A DNA stretch of 10,248 nucleotides from NCBI GenBank assembly GCA_900752625.1, contig CAADWC010000290.1:1-10248 (forward strand), given 5' to 3'. Under the pieces are notes generated by a model. That model had not been told where the DNA came from and did not search any database. It saw nothing but the letters and a program-made list of their open reading frames with translations. How positions within the stretch are numbered: position 1 is the stretch's first letter; each line of letters starts with the position of its first letter. The stretch comes from Oscillospiraceae bacterium. GTDB taxonomy: Bacteria > Bacillota > Clostridia > Oscillospirales > Ruminococcaceae. Shown here in pieces: positions 1 to 6,618 of this stretch. The position numbers were made by a program, and so were the translations under genes.

Positions 1-1
1 G

Positions 2-58
2 AAAAAGCTTCTGTCCTCATTCGTCGCTTCGCTCCTCTTTCTGACAGAAGCTTTTTTT
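2..58. terminator. Strong bidirectional intrinsic terminator
   Basis: Positions 2-15 are the exact reverse complement of 43-56, giving a 14-bp stem around a 27-nt loop. On the plus strand the stem runs into a T tract at 52-58. On the minus strand the A run at 2-6 becomes a U tract, so it should work both ways. It probably closes a plus-strand gene that ends left of the window, and it separates that gene from the non-coding block to the right. The structure is seen directly; which gene it serves is inferred. Confidence 0.85.
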
Positions 59-202
59 CCTACTTTTTAGTCTCACATCATTGACAAATGGACAAAAATA
101 TAAACAATTAATTAACGTATGAATTTACGTAGAATTAACATGGTCCATACAATACTCTGCCTTTTTTCAGTCTCCTGTCATAAAGCTGTCACATTAAACC
201 TT

Positions 203-208
203 TATTAT
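203..208 (+). promoter_or_regulatory. Possible -10 box for the structured RNA
   Basis: TATTAT at 203-208 sits in an AT-rich stretch just upstream of the predicted outer helix that begins at 213. A start about 7 nt downstream would put the 5' end almost exactly at that helix. No convincing -35 hexamer lies 16-18 nt upstream, so the call rests on the -10 box and its placement alone. Confidence 0.25.
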
Positions 209-210
209 AT

Positions 211-423
211 AAACAACAGGTTAGAGGGACGCCTGAGCCGTGAGGATTAAGCGATCCGTGAAATTCTCAGGCAATGGGTATCGCATCTGAAAAGTCTGAT
301 GATTGTTGTATAAAGACATACCTGAAGTCCCGTCCACATATTATTTTTTCTCCATCATATATTAATATAAAGTGAGCAATCACACAAAAAGTCTCCGTTC
401 CATTGAGAGCGGAGACTTTTTGT
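211..423 (+). ncRNA. Candidate structured non-coding RNA, family unknown
   Basis: The plus strand folds well by eye. ACAACA (213-218) can pair with TGTTGT (304-309), and TTAGA (221-225) with TCTGA (295-299), forming an outer helix with an internal loop. Inside it GCCTGAG (231-237) pairs perfectly with CTCAGGC (266-272), and GGAT (244-247) with ATCC (254-257) caps that arm. GCGAT (251-255) is also the exact reverse complement of ATCGC (280-284), so a loop-to-downstream pseudoknot is possible. A strong terminator ends the unit at 423. No plus-strand gene follows, so it looks like a free-standing RNA of about 210 nt rather than a leader. The stretch from 256 to 275 resembles part of the glycine riboswitch 3' core, but the rest of that aptamer is missing. 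Function is unknown. Confidence 0.45.
384..423. terminator. Strong bidirectional intrinsic terminator
   Basis: Positions 384-397 and 410-423 are perfect reverse complements (14 bp). The helix can be extended by three more pairs into the 12-nt loop. The arms carry A5 and T5 runs, giving U tracts in both directions. On the plus strand it closes the structured RNA candidate. On the minus strand it is the first strong stop for transcripts of the mannanase gene, about 270 nt beyond that gene's stop codon. Confidence 0.85.
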
Positions 424-694
424 TTAAATAAGGGAGCAAGATATTGACCGTCCTTTTTGCTGAGATTCGGTTAGGCCATATAACTCAGGCAGAATTATCC
501 GTCTCCTATTCGACGGAGTTTATCATGCGATAACAGTTCTCTTTGCACTTTTCCTATGATTTTACGCAATAGCAAAGCAGATCCGTCATATTCTGTATTA
601 CTTTACCGTACATAAACATCATGTGAATCGGAATTGACCGCTACTATAAAAGTACTGACGTCCTGCGGCCCTGCAATAACCGCAACTGCCGTCT

Positions 695-2980
695 TTATTT
701 TTTCGTAGTTACAGTTTTGACGCCGCTCCACGCTCCGAGAGCGTTTCTGCCTGCTCCGTTTGATTTATATGCCAGAACGCGGTATTTATATGCAGTGTTC
801 TTTTTCAGTCCGGTGATTTTCAGCTCCGTCGCGTTCTTTACAAGCTTAACGGTTTTCCATGTCTTGCCGCCGTCGGAAGACTGCTGCACCTTATATCCTG
901 TACAGCTTACCTTGTTCCAGAAAAGTCTTACCGATGTAGTTGAAATGTTTATTTTGCTGATCGATACCTTTGACGGCTTTGTTGCAGTAAGGATCTCCTT
1001 GGAAGCACTGCCCCAATAAACCACTCCGTTATACCTTACATACGCCTTGACCTTATATTTATACTGCGTTCCGCTTTTTAGACCCGAATCCCTGTATGTA
1101 ACTGCGGAACCGTCGCCTATGGTTTTTACGCTTTCCCACTTTTTAGTTGACGTATTATATCTGTAAATCCTGTAGCCCGACGCACCGCTGACCTTATTCC
1201 AGTTAATGCGGACTGCGTTGGTAACCGAGCTGAAATCCGTCTTTGCAGTTACCGTAGGCACAGTTTTCTTTGCCGTGTAATTGGTTTTGTAGCTTGAACC
1301 GCATTTTGAACACGTTTTCAAAGTATAGCCCTGCGCTGCATAGGTAGGCGCAACTACTTTAGTTTTATATGTATGACCCGTGGCAGGTATAGGCTGAGTA
1401 TAGCTGTCGCCGCAGGAGCAGCTATAGGTTCTGACTCCGGGCGAAGTGCAGGTAGCCGCCTTAGTAACCTTTGAGGTATAACTGTGAGTATGTCCGGGCT
1501 CTCCGTCGGACGGGTAGGTCTTAAGGTCAGGCATTTCATCGAGAGTTATTACGTTTGAATGGTTATAGACCTCTTCCCACATATAAGCCTCGGTATATTT
1601 CTCAGAAATTGAAGTTCCGTTCGAGCAGAAATCTCCTCCCCACACGCAGAACCAGCTCCAGAGCGTACCTGCCGACAGAGCCGTATCGACGTCGAAAAGA
1701 CAGCCGTTTTCGGTCAGCGCAACTACCTTGTTTGTATCGGTATACTCCGCCGCTTCAAGAAATTTTGACGACTGCGGATTGTAAACATGGGTTCCCGGAT
1801 AAATATCTTCTCCGATAATATCAACATATTCATCTCCGGGATACCAGTCTTTATCCTGACCGTTCCATACCCAAATAAGATTATTAAGTCCGTATTCGTT
1901 CGTAAGCTTATCATACAGAGTCTTCCAAAGCTTTATATACGGTTCCGAGCCGTCCGAACCCCACCAGAACCAGCCTCCGCTGGCCTCGTGCAGAGGTCTG
2001 AAAAGCACGGGAACGCCGGCGTCGTTCAGTCTTTTCAGCTGAACCGCTATAGCGTCTACATCCTCCATGAGAAGATTGTAGCCCTCCTTATCCGAGCCGT
2101 CCATAATCGCCGAAAAATCAATATTGAGATTATCGGTATAAAAGCCTCCCCACCATCTGGGATTTCCGTTGGTATCGGTCCCGGATCTCAGATATTTATC
2201 GGGAGCGTTCCAGTGCCAGCAAAGCTCTACTATTCCTCCGGCTTCCCAGAACTCAATCGCATTTTCTACAGTTTCGCATTTGTCGCCCTTTGCAACTCTT
2301 GTAGGAGTGTATCTCATCAGGTCCATGCCCAGCATTGCCGGAGTTCTTCCCGTAAGATTCTTAATTGCCGTAAACTCGTCCCCATACAGCCCGCCGTCGC
2401 AGGTCTGTCCGGATATAACGTTTTCCCCGTAATTATCCGCAATAAAGCTCATCAGCTTCTTTGCCGAATCCGAAGCCGAAGGGTTTATCAGAGTTTCTGA
2501 AACATCATAATAATCCCTGTCCGGCATTTCCGAATCGGTAATAATAAGACAGTCAAGATTGATATATCCCCACGACGGAGTAACCTTTACGCTGTGGCTT
2601 CCCTTTGAAAGATAAACTCTGTTTATATAGCCGTCGCCAAGCACGCCGTTGGTTGAAAAAAACTCGCCTATACTCTCTCCGTCCGCAGAAGCGTAATTAT
2701 ACTTGTCACTACCTATGCCGCTGCTTCTGAAGTTGAGATCATAATAACCGTTTTCCGGTACGGACACATTGAACGTACAGCTGCCTGAGCTTTGAAAAAT
2801 TACGTATTTTCCGCCTGAATACGACGAGCCTGAACCAGTGCCGACACCCGAAAGCCGGGCGTTCTCAGCCTCATATTTCAAACTGACGTCAGCCGATACC
2901 AGCGTCTCCGAAGACAATACTGCCGCTGCGCAAACTGCGGCGCAGAATGCTGAAAATATTTTTTTGGTTATATTATTCAT
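695..2980 (-). CDS. Secreted GH26 beta-mannanase with CBM35 and two FN3 modules
   Basis: This 761-residue exported glycoside hydrolase is predicted to cut beta-1,4-mannan chains outside the cell. Residues 1-30 form a Sec signal peptide: a KK pair, an Ala-rich core and a likely cut after VSA. Residues 33-148 look like a CBM35-type carbohydrate-binding module (YEAE start). Residues 158-450 are the GH26 barrel, with HE at 331-332 as probable acid/base (E332) and E424 in LTEN as probable nucleophile. Two Cys-containing repeats follow (about 495-534 and 535-572), then two fibronectin type III domains (575-668 and 669-758). I see no dockerin, sortase motif or S-layer domain, so it is probably released. 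I chose the start at 2980 because the signal peptide begins there and AAGGA lies 11 nt upstream; an in-frame ATG at 3043 would bury the signal. Mannan as substrate is inferred from the family; other GH26 activities are possible. Confidence 0.88.
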   Translation of the reverse strand: MNNITKKIFSAFCAAVCAAAVLSSETLVSADVSLKYEAENARLSGVGTGSGSSYSGGKYVIFQSSGSCTFNVSVPENGYYDLNFRSSGIGSDKYNYASADGESIGEFFSTNGVLGDGYINRVYLSKGSHSVKVTPSWGYINLDCLIITDSEMPDRDYYDVSETLINPSASDSAKKLMSFIADNYGENVISGQTCDGGLYGDEFTAIKNLTGRTPAMLGMDLMRYTPTRVAKGDKCETVENAIEFWEAGGIVELCWHWNAPDKYLRSGTDTNGNPRWWGGFYTDNLNIDFSAIMDGSDKEGYNLLMEDVDAIAVQLKRLNDAGVPVLFRPLHEASGGWFWWGSDGSEPYIKLWKTLYDKLTNEYGLNNLIWVWNGQDKDWYPGDEYVDIIGEDIYPGTHVYNPQSSKFLEAAEYTDTNKVVALTENGCLFDVDTALSAGTLWSWFCVWGGDFCSNGTSISEKYTEAYMWEEVYNHSNVITLDEMPDLKTYPSDGEPGHTHSYTSKVTKAATCTSPGVRTYSCSCGDSYTQPIPATGHTYKTKVVAPTYAAQGYTLKTCSKCGSSYKTNYTAKKTVPTVTAKTDFSSVTNAVRINWNKVSGASGYRIYRYNTSTKKWESVKTIGDGSAVTYRDSGLKSGTQYKYKVKAYVRYNGVVYWGSASKEILTATKPSKVSISKINISTTSVRLFWNKVSCTGYKVQQSSDGGKTWKTVKLVKNATELKITGLKKNTAYKYRVLAYKSNGAGRNALGAWSGVKTVTTKK

Positions 2981-3033
2981 ACCTATTACCGTCCTTAAAG
3001 TTTCAATACGGATATATTCTCTGTTACACAAAT

Positions 3034-3062
3034 ATTTTATCATATTTCACAGACAAAGTAAA
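3034..3062 (-). promoter_or_regulatory. Sigma-A promoter of the mannanase gene
   Basis: Read on the minus strand, TTTACT (3057-3062) and TAAAAT (3034-3039) are separated by exactly 17 nt. TGA directly before the -10 gives an extended -10. Transcription would start near 3027, leaving an untranslated leader of about 47 nt before the ATG at 2980. Upstream, at 3118-3129, is a 12-bp near-palindrome (GAAAAGGTTTTC) that could be an operator. Confidence 0.7.
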
Positions 3063-3246
3063 CATTTTCGCGCCTTTTTGCACAATATTCTACATTTAGA
3101 CGCTATTGATGATTTCAGAAAAGGTTTTCGATATTCATTTTACACAAATAATAAGGAATATTCAGGATTAATGCTTCAGACGCTTTTAGCGGCAGACCAT
3201 CGCGCCGCATAAAGCAATCAGTCAGGGCATTGACTGCGGTTATAAA

Positions 3247-3278
3247 ACAAAAGGTCTGCGCATAAAAACACAGACCTT
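3247..3278 (-). terminator. Intrinsic terminator after the ferredoxin gene
   Basis: AAGGTCTG (3251-3258) and CAGACCTT (3271-3278) form a perfect 8-bp stem with a 12-nt loop. On the minus strand the stem is followed by a U-rich tail from the A-rich bases at 3241-3252. It lies about 40 nt beyond the ferredoxin stop codon and so ends that transcript before the mannanase promoter. A weaker T run also follows on the plus strand. Confidence 0.75.
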
Positions 3279-3318
3279 GATTTTATAAAACAAAATTTAC
3301 ACTGACTATAATATGTAA

Positions 3319-3489
3319 TTAGTCAGCTTTAGGAGCCTCAACAGGGCAAGTTCCTGCGCATGAACCGCAGTCGATGCAGGTACCGGCATCGATAACTGCC
3401 TTTCCGTCTTCCATAGTAATAGCTCCTACCGGGCAAGCGTCAACACAAGCGCCGCAGCCGATGCATTCGTCACTAATCTTATAAGCCAT
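3319..3489 (-). CDS. Small 2[4Fe-4S] clostridial-type ferredoxin
   Basis: The 56-residue product is a low-potential soluble electron carrier. It has two classic cluster motifs: C9-C12-C15 with C19-Pro, and C38-C41-C44 with C48-Pro. Each of the two [4Fe-4S] clusters takes three cysteines from one motif and the fourth from the other. Length and layout match the clostridial 2[4Fe-4S] ferredoxins, and the acidic composition fits. AGGAGGT stands 7 nt before the ATG, a strong ribosome site typical of a highly made protein. It has its own promoter and terminator and lies downstream of the iorA-paaK gene run, so it is a plausible partner of the indolepyruvate:ferredoxin oxidoreductase. It may equally be the general ferredoxin used by pyruvate oxidoreductase and hydrogenase. 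The family call is very secure; the specific partner is inference. Confidence 0.95.
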   Translation of the reverse strand: MAYKISDECIGCGACVDACPVGAITMEDGKAVIDAGTCIDCGSCAGTCPVEAPKAD

Positions 3490-3540
3490 AATATATACCT
3501 CCTCAATGTATTAAGAAACTGATCTAGTTCCTATATTAAT

Positions 3541-3568
3541 ATAATATCACATTTTAAAAAAAATGCAA
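3541..3568 (-). promoter_or_regulatory. Promoter of the ferredoxin gene with extended -10
   Basis: On the minus strand TTGCAT (3563-3568) and TATTAT (3541-3546) are 16 nt apart, and TGA immediately precedes the -10, giving an extended -10 element. Transcription would start near 3534, about 45 nt before the ATG. The 11-bp sequence containing this -10 is repeated exactly at 3580-3590, which may be a second upstream start. Confidence 0.65.
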
Positions 3569-3577
3569 GCGCTTTTA
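3564..3577. promoter_or_regulatory. cre-like operator overlapping the ferredoxin -35 box
   Basis: TGCAAGCGCTTTTA is a near-palindrome centred on AAGCGCTT. It matches the catabolite-response element pattern bound by CcpA and related LacI-family regulators, apart from T instead of C near the right end. It covers the -35 hexamer of the ferredoxin promoter, where bound protein would block polymerase. The match is seen directly; the regulator is inferred. Confidence 0.4.
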
Positions 3578-3639
3578 TGATAATATCACAATTTTTTCAT
3601 AAAATTTCGTCTTTCTGTCAGACTCTCAGTCAGTGATCG

Positions 3640-4074
3640 TCAAATTTTGCTTAGCTCCTCCTGATTCAGTAAATGGAAGCCGCCTTCGTTAAGCGCAGTA
3701 ACAGCTTTGTCGTTGCTGTCAACTCTCAGAACAAGATATGCCGTTTCATCCTGCTCATTGATAAATGCCGCATACATATACTCGACGCTTATATTGTCCT
3801 TATAAAGAATATCCATAGCGTCGGCAAGTCCGCCGGGTCTGTCTGATATTCTGATTGCAAGCACACTTGTTATTGTTACTGAACATCCTGCATTTTTAAG
3901 TATTTCCAGCGCCCTATCCGCGTCGTTTACAATAAGACGGAGGATTCCGAAATCTTTGGTATCGGCAATACTCATTGCGCGGATATTAATGCCGTTGTCT
4001 CCCAGAAGTCTGGTTATCGCAGACAATCTGCCCGGTCTGTTTTCTACAAATACTGATAATTGCTTTACGGTCAT
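3640..4074 (-). CDS. Tandem ACT-domain protein, likely amino acid sensor
   Basis: The 144-residue product is almost entirely two ACT domains, residues 1-70 and 71-144. Each begins with the typical strand-loop signature: ENRPGRL at 11-17 and SDRPGGL at 77-83. ACT domains bind amino acids, usually at the interface between two domains, and regulate enzymes or transcription. No catalytic or DNA-binding domain is attached, so it probably acts as a stand-alone sensor or by protein contact. Stand-alone tandem-ACT genes are commonly found beside aryl-CoA ligase and indolepyruvate oxidoreductase genes, as here, which suggests an aromatic amino acid ligand. GGGAGG lies about 8 nt before the ATG. A 176-bp gap separates it from the DUF1877 gene upstream, with only a weak TATAGT-like -10 at 4167-4172, so read-through from the operon is likely. 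Domain call is secure; the ligand is inference. Confidence 0.85.
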   Translation of the reverse strand: MTVKQLSVFVENRPGRLSAITRLLGDNGINIRAMSIADTKDFGILRLIVNDADRALEILKNAGCSVTITSVLAIRISDRPGGLADAMDILYKDNISVEYMYAAFINEQDETAYLVLRVDSNDKAVTALNEGGFHLLNQEELSKI

Positions 4075-4250
4075 AAAAATAACCTCCCTTTTATTTTATT
4101 GCAGCCGATGGTAAAAGTCTGAAGCAGCCGCAGCTAAACAATTGTGCTTTATTACTTTACGTTTTCACTATAGAAAATTAATCAGTGTTTTGCGCACTTT
4201 GCTGCGTCGGAGAAAAACAACTACTTTTACAATCGCCTGATTTTATCAGC

Positions 4251-4760
4251 TTACTGGTCAGCCGTAAACAGCACCCATAAGCCTTTTTCCGCCGCCAGTC
4301 TGAAAAAAGGAACCGCATCCTGAAGATATTCCCAGGTATACTCAAAATCCTCGTTCCCAAGTTCATCGGGATATGTTTTATCAATTCTGTCATACCCTTC
4401 CCTGAACTGCTTCTTTGTAAGCCTGACAAGCTGCGTATAGATATTTTTAACCTCGTCGGGACTTTTAGCGGTAATTATATAGTCGTTGTACTCTGCGCCG
4501 TCGTAGTAAAGAATTTCGCCGCCCAGAATTATTCCTCCCAAAGGATATTCCCCGCAATTAAAGGAAAGCTTTCCGTCGGTAAGCGCACGATGAATCGCGT
4601 CCCACGCTTTATCCAGTTCTGCGGTCCTTTCGGGATAATCCTCGAAATAAAGCTCCTCCAGCTCGCAGGATATATATTCCGGTCTTTCGCTCATCGGAAG
4701 CGATCTGATATGCCTGACTTCATCTTCCGGAACAGCAAACAAAACTCCCAGACAGCTCAT
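4251..4760 (-). CDS. DUF1877 (YfbM-like) family protein, function unknown
   Basis: The 169-residue product is cytoplasmic with no signal or membrane segment. It shows the pattern of the DUF1877/YfbM family: a short MSxxG start followed by a beta-helix region, the LDKAWDAIHRALTDG block at 49-63, then PLGGIILGGE at 73-82, an SPDEVKNIY block near 100, and a closing segment ending in AAEKGLWVLF. No biochemical role is established for the family, and I see no catalytic motif. I chose the ATG at 4760 because it gives the family's usual N-terminus and has GGGAGGG 8 nt upstream; the ATG at 4805 would overlap the end of paaK and lacks such a site. It starts 22 bp after paaK and is probably co-transcribed. 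Nothing links it to aromatic metabolism beyond position. Confidence 0.75.
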   Translation of the reverse strand: MSCLGVLFAVPEDEVRHIRSLPMSERPEYISCELEELYFEDYPERTAELDKAWDAIHRALTDGKLSFNCGEYPLGGIILGGEILYYDGAEYNDYIITAKSPDEVKNIYTQLVRLTKKQFREGYDRIDKTYPDELGNEDFEYTWEYLQDAVPFFRLAAEKGLWVLFTADQ

Positions 4761-4782
4761 ACAATCATCCCTCCCATATCGG

Positions 4783-6090
4783 CTAGACAAGATTTCTCTT
4801 ATCAATGACTCTTACCGCCTTGCCCTCCGACCGAGGGATAGATTTCGGCTCGACAAGCCTGATCTTAGCCTTGATTCCGAGAATAGAGTGAATATCGCCG
4901 GAAATCTTCTTTTCAAGCTCCTCAATGGATTTTATCGTATCGGACAGCATATCGTCCGATAGCTCTACCCTTATTTCAAAGGTGTCTGCGTTGTTTACAC
5001 GGTCTACTATTATCTGATAGTTGGGAGTAGCCTTACTTACCTTGAGAAGCACCGATTCGATCTGCGACGGGAATACGTTTACTCCCTTGATAATAAGCAT
5101 ATCGTCGCTTCTTCCCATAGGCTTTGTCATCTTTACAAGAGTTCTGCCGCAGGAGCATTTTTTTCTTGAAAGAATACAGATATCCCTTGTTCTGTATCTA
5201 AGCAGCGGGAAAGCCTCCTTGGTTATGCTTGTAAACACAAGCTCTCCCTTGGAGCCCTCGGGAAGCACCTCCCCCGTATCGGGATCGATGATCTCGGCAA
5301 TAAAGTGATCCTCGTTGATATGCATACCCGTCTGTTCTTCGCACTCAAATGATACGCCAGGACCGCTGGTTTCGGTAAGTCCGTAAATATCGTAAGCTTT
5401 TATGCCCAGTAGTCTTTCTATTTCATGGCGCATTTCCTCCGTCCACGGCTCAGCGCCGAATATTCCTGCTTTAAGCTTTATGTCGTCCGGACCGTAGCCC
5501 ATTTCATGGAGAGTTTCGCCTATGTAAGCGGCATATGAAGGCGTACAGCAAAGGATAGTCGAGCCAAGGTCCCTCATAAACTGGATCTGTCTTTCGGTAT
5601 TTCCGGACGACATAGGAAGCGTAAGACAGCCGACTTTATGAGAACCTCCGTTCAGTCCGGGACCTCCGGTGAACAGTCCGTAACCGTAGCAAACCTGACA
5701 AACGTCTTCTCTTGTACCTCCTGCGGCGGTAATAGCCCTGGCACAGCAGTCCTCCCACAGATCAATATCGTGCTGAGTGTAAAAAGCCACAACTCTCTTT
5801 CCCGTCGTACCGCTGGTAGACTGGATCCTTACGCAGTCGGAAAGGGGCTTTGCAAGCAGACCGTAGGGGTAAGCGTCGCGCAGATCCGCTTTTGTAAGAA
5901 AAGGCAGTTTATGAAGATCTTCGATACCGTTGATATCATCGGGTGTGACCCCCTTTTCCTCCATAAGCTTTCTGTAATAAGGCACATTATCCCAGACGTG
6001 TCTTACCTGAGCCACAAGCCTTTCGCTTTGCAGCTTTTTCATGTCCTCACGGGACATACATTCGATTTCTTCGTTCCAATATTTACCCAT
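4783..6090 (-). CDS. paaK: PaaK-type phenylacetate-CoA ligase (aryl-CoA ligase)
   Basis: The 435-residue cytoplasmic enzyme belongs to the adenylate-forming PaaK family, which joins phenylacetate or a related aryl-acetate to CoA using ATP (to AMP and diphosphate). Visible motifs are the P-loop-like STSGTTGK at 91-98, YGLTE at 236-240, RYRTRD at 298-303, the CSCGRT element near 312, GRSDDMLIIKGVNVFPSQIE starting at 326, and the C-terminal lysine K424 in SEGKAVRV. Length is normal for the family. AGGAGGTG lies 7 nt before the ATG. It follows the HD gene by 27 bp. Being next to iorA/iorB, and with no paaABCDE ring-oxidising genes nearby, it fits an anaerobic role: making or using aryl-acetyl-CoA with the oxidoreductase. 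Exact substrate (phenylacetate, 4-hydroxyphenylacetate or indoleacetate) cannot be read from the sequence. Confidence 0.9.
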   Translation of the reverse strand: MGKYWNEEIECMSREDMKKLQSERLVAQVRHVWDNVPYYRKLMEEKGVTPDDINGIEDLHKLPFLTKADLRDAYPYGLLAKPLSDCVRIQSTSGTTGKRVVAFYTQHDIDLWEDCCARAITAAGGTREDVCQVCYGYGLFTGGPGLNGGSHKVGCLTLPMSSGNTERQIQFMRDLGSTILCCTPSYAAYIGETLHEMGYGPDDIKLKAGIFGAEPWTEEMRHEIERLLGIKAYDIYGLTETSGPGVSFECEEQTGMHINEDHFIAEIIDPDTGEVLPEGSKGELVFTSITKEAFPLLRYRTRDICILSRKKCSCGRTLVKMTKPMGRSDDMLIIKGVNVFPSQIESVLLKVSKATPNYQIIVDRVNNADTFEIRVELSDDMLSDTIKSIEELEKKISGDIHSILGIKAKIRLVEPKSIPRSEGKAVRVIDKRNLV

Positions 6091-6117
6091 TGGAACACAC
6101 CTCCTGTAGTATGTATA

Positions 6118-6615
6118 TTATAGTCCGAACATTTCATTTAGCATACGAGTTCCCGTTTCGGTTTTAAAAACCTTGTCGCGGAAGTTTATGATACTGTCCT
6201 GCGAAAGACTATCCTCAAAAGCGTTCACAAGAAAATCAGCTTCTAAAAGTATCTGCCAGTCAAGTCCCTCGACGTTTGTATAGGTATGATGATGAGCGAT
6301 AAGAAAGCAGACTCTGTCAATGACGCCATTGTCAAAATCCAGCTCGCTCAGCATTTTTCTTGCAGGCTCAGGCCCCAGTTCCTGCTGCAGTTTTCCATTG
6401 CAGTTTCCCTTTCCGTACTTTTCCTCGGCAGACTTGATTCCAATATCGTGAATTACGGCGGCAACTTCAAGGCAATACATTGTATTGATATCGAGCCTCT
6501 CCGCCCTTCCGATAACTCTTGAAAAAGTATAGACCTTTATAAAATGCTGAATACGCTTAGGATCTCCGTGAAAGAATTCGGTCGTCTTAATAATCAGCTT
6601 ACTGATTTCGTCCAT
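6118..6615 (-). CDS. HD-domain phosphohydrolase-like protein
   Basis: The 165-residue soluble protein has a complete HD-domain metal-binding set: H24, the H56-D57 doublet in VIHDIG, histidines at 108-110 (AHHH) and D127 in EADFLVN. Such domains usually hydrolyse phosphate esters or nucleotides with divalent metals. There is no linked nucleotidyltransferase, GAF or receiver domain, so it is a single-domain HD protein of unknown substrate. It begins 3 bp after the iorB stop codon, with AGAGAGGT about 10 nt upstream inside the iorB end, and paaK follows 27 bp later; co-translation with iorB is likely. This tight position between two functionally linked genes suggests a role connected to aryl-CoA or amino acid metabolism, but no reaction can be assigned. 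Confidence 0.82.
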   Translation of the reverse strand: MDEISKLIIKTTEFFHGDPKRIQHFIKVYTFSRVIGRAERLDINTMYCLEVAAVIHDIGIKSAEEKYGKGNCNGKLQQELGPEPARKMLSELDFDNGVIDRVCFLIAHHHTYTNVEGLDWQILLEADFLVNAFEDSLSQDSIINFRDKVFKTETGTRMLNEMFGL

Positions 6616-6618
6616 TTA

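Larger units (their letters stand above)
59..694. other. Protein-free intergenic block with a structured RNA candidate
   Basis: No open reading frame with a ribosome site or recognisable product was found on either strand in these 636 bases. The block holds the structured segment near 205-310 and the hairpin terminator at 384-423, described separately. Between 430 and 694 I see only small palindromes: CCGTC/GACGG at 499-503 and 512-516, TTATC/GATAA at 520-533, and TGCGG/CCGCA at 664-684. None of these has a T tract. The last one lies just past the mannanase stop codon but is too weak to call a terminator. Confidence 0.6.
2981..3318. other. Intergenic region between mannanase and ferredoxin genes
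   Basis: No gene was found in these 338 bases. They contain the mannanase promoter and leader, the terminator behind the ferredoxin gene (3251-3284), and small perfect hairpins at 3189-3208 (GCGGC/GCCGC) and 3219-3236 (CAGTCA/TGACTG). A 12-bp direct repeat, TATAAAACAAAA, lies on both sides of the terminator stem (3241-3252 and 3284-3295). An open frame on the plus strand across 2838-3212 overlaps the mannanase coding start and has no ribosome site; I treat it as noise. Confidence 0.6.

Noticed and set aside
211..310. Glycine riboswitch
   Set aside because: Only a short piece (about 256-275) resembles the 3' conserved part. The GCCGAAGG-type core and the GGAGAG arm are absent, and the main helix here is a different pairing (231-237 with 266-272). 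No glycine-related gene follows.
717..1019. Plus-strand 100-codon open frame inside the mannanase gene
   Set aside because: It lies antisense to the FN3 region, has no ribosome site and no recognisable protein features. The opposite strand encodes clear domains.
1787..2500. Plus-strand 237-codon open frame
   Set aside because: It is antisense to the GH26 catalytic domain, whose active-site motifs are intact. Its translation is rich in Ser, Ile and Arg without any motif, as expected of a shadow frame.
4783..6090. Aerobic phenylacetate degradation island
   Set aside because: Only a PaaK-like ligase is present. There are no paaABCDE, paaG, paaZ or paaJ homologues, and the neighbours are oxygen-sensitive ferredoxin enzymes.
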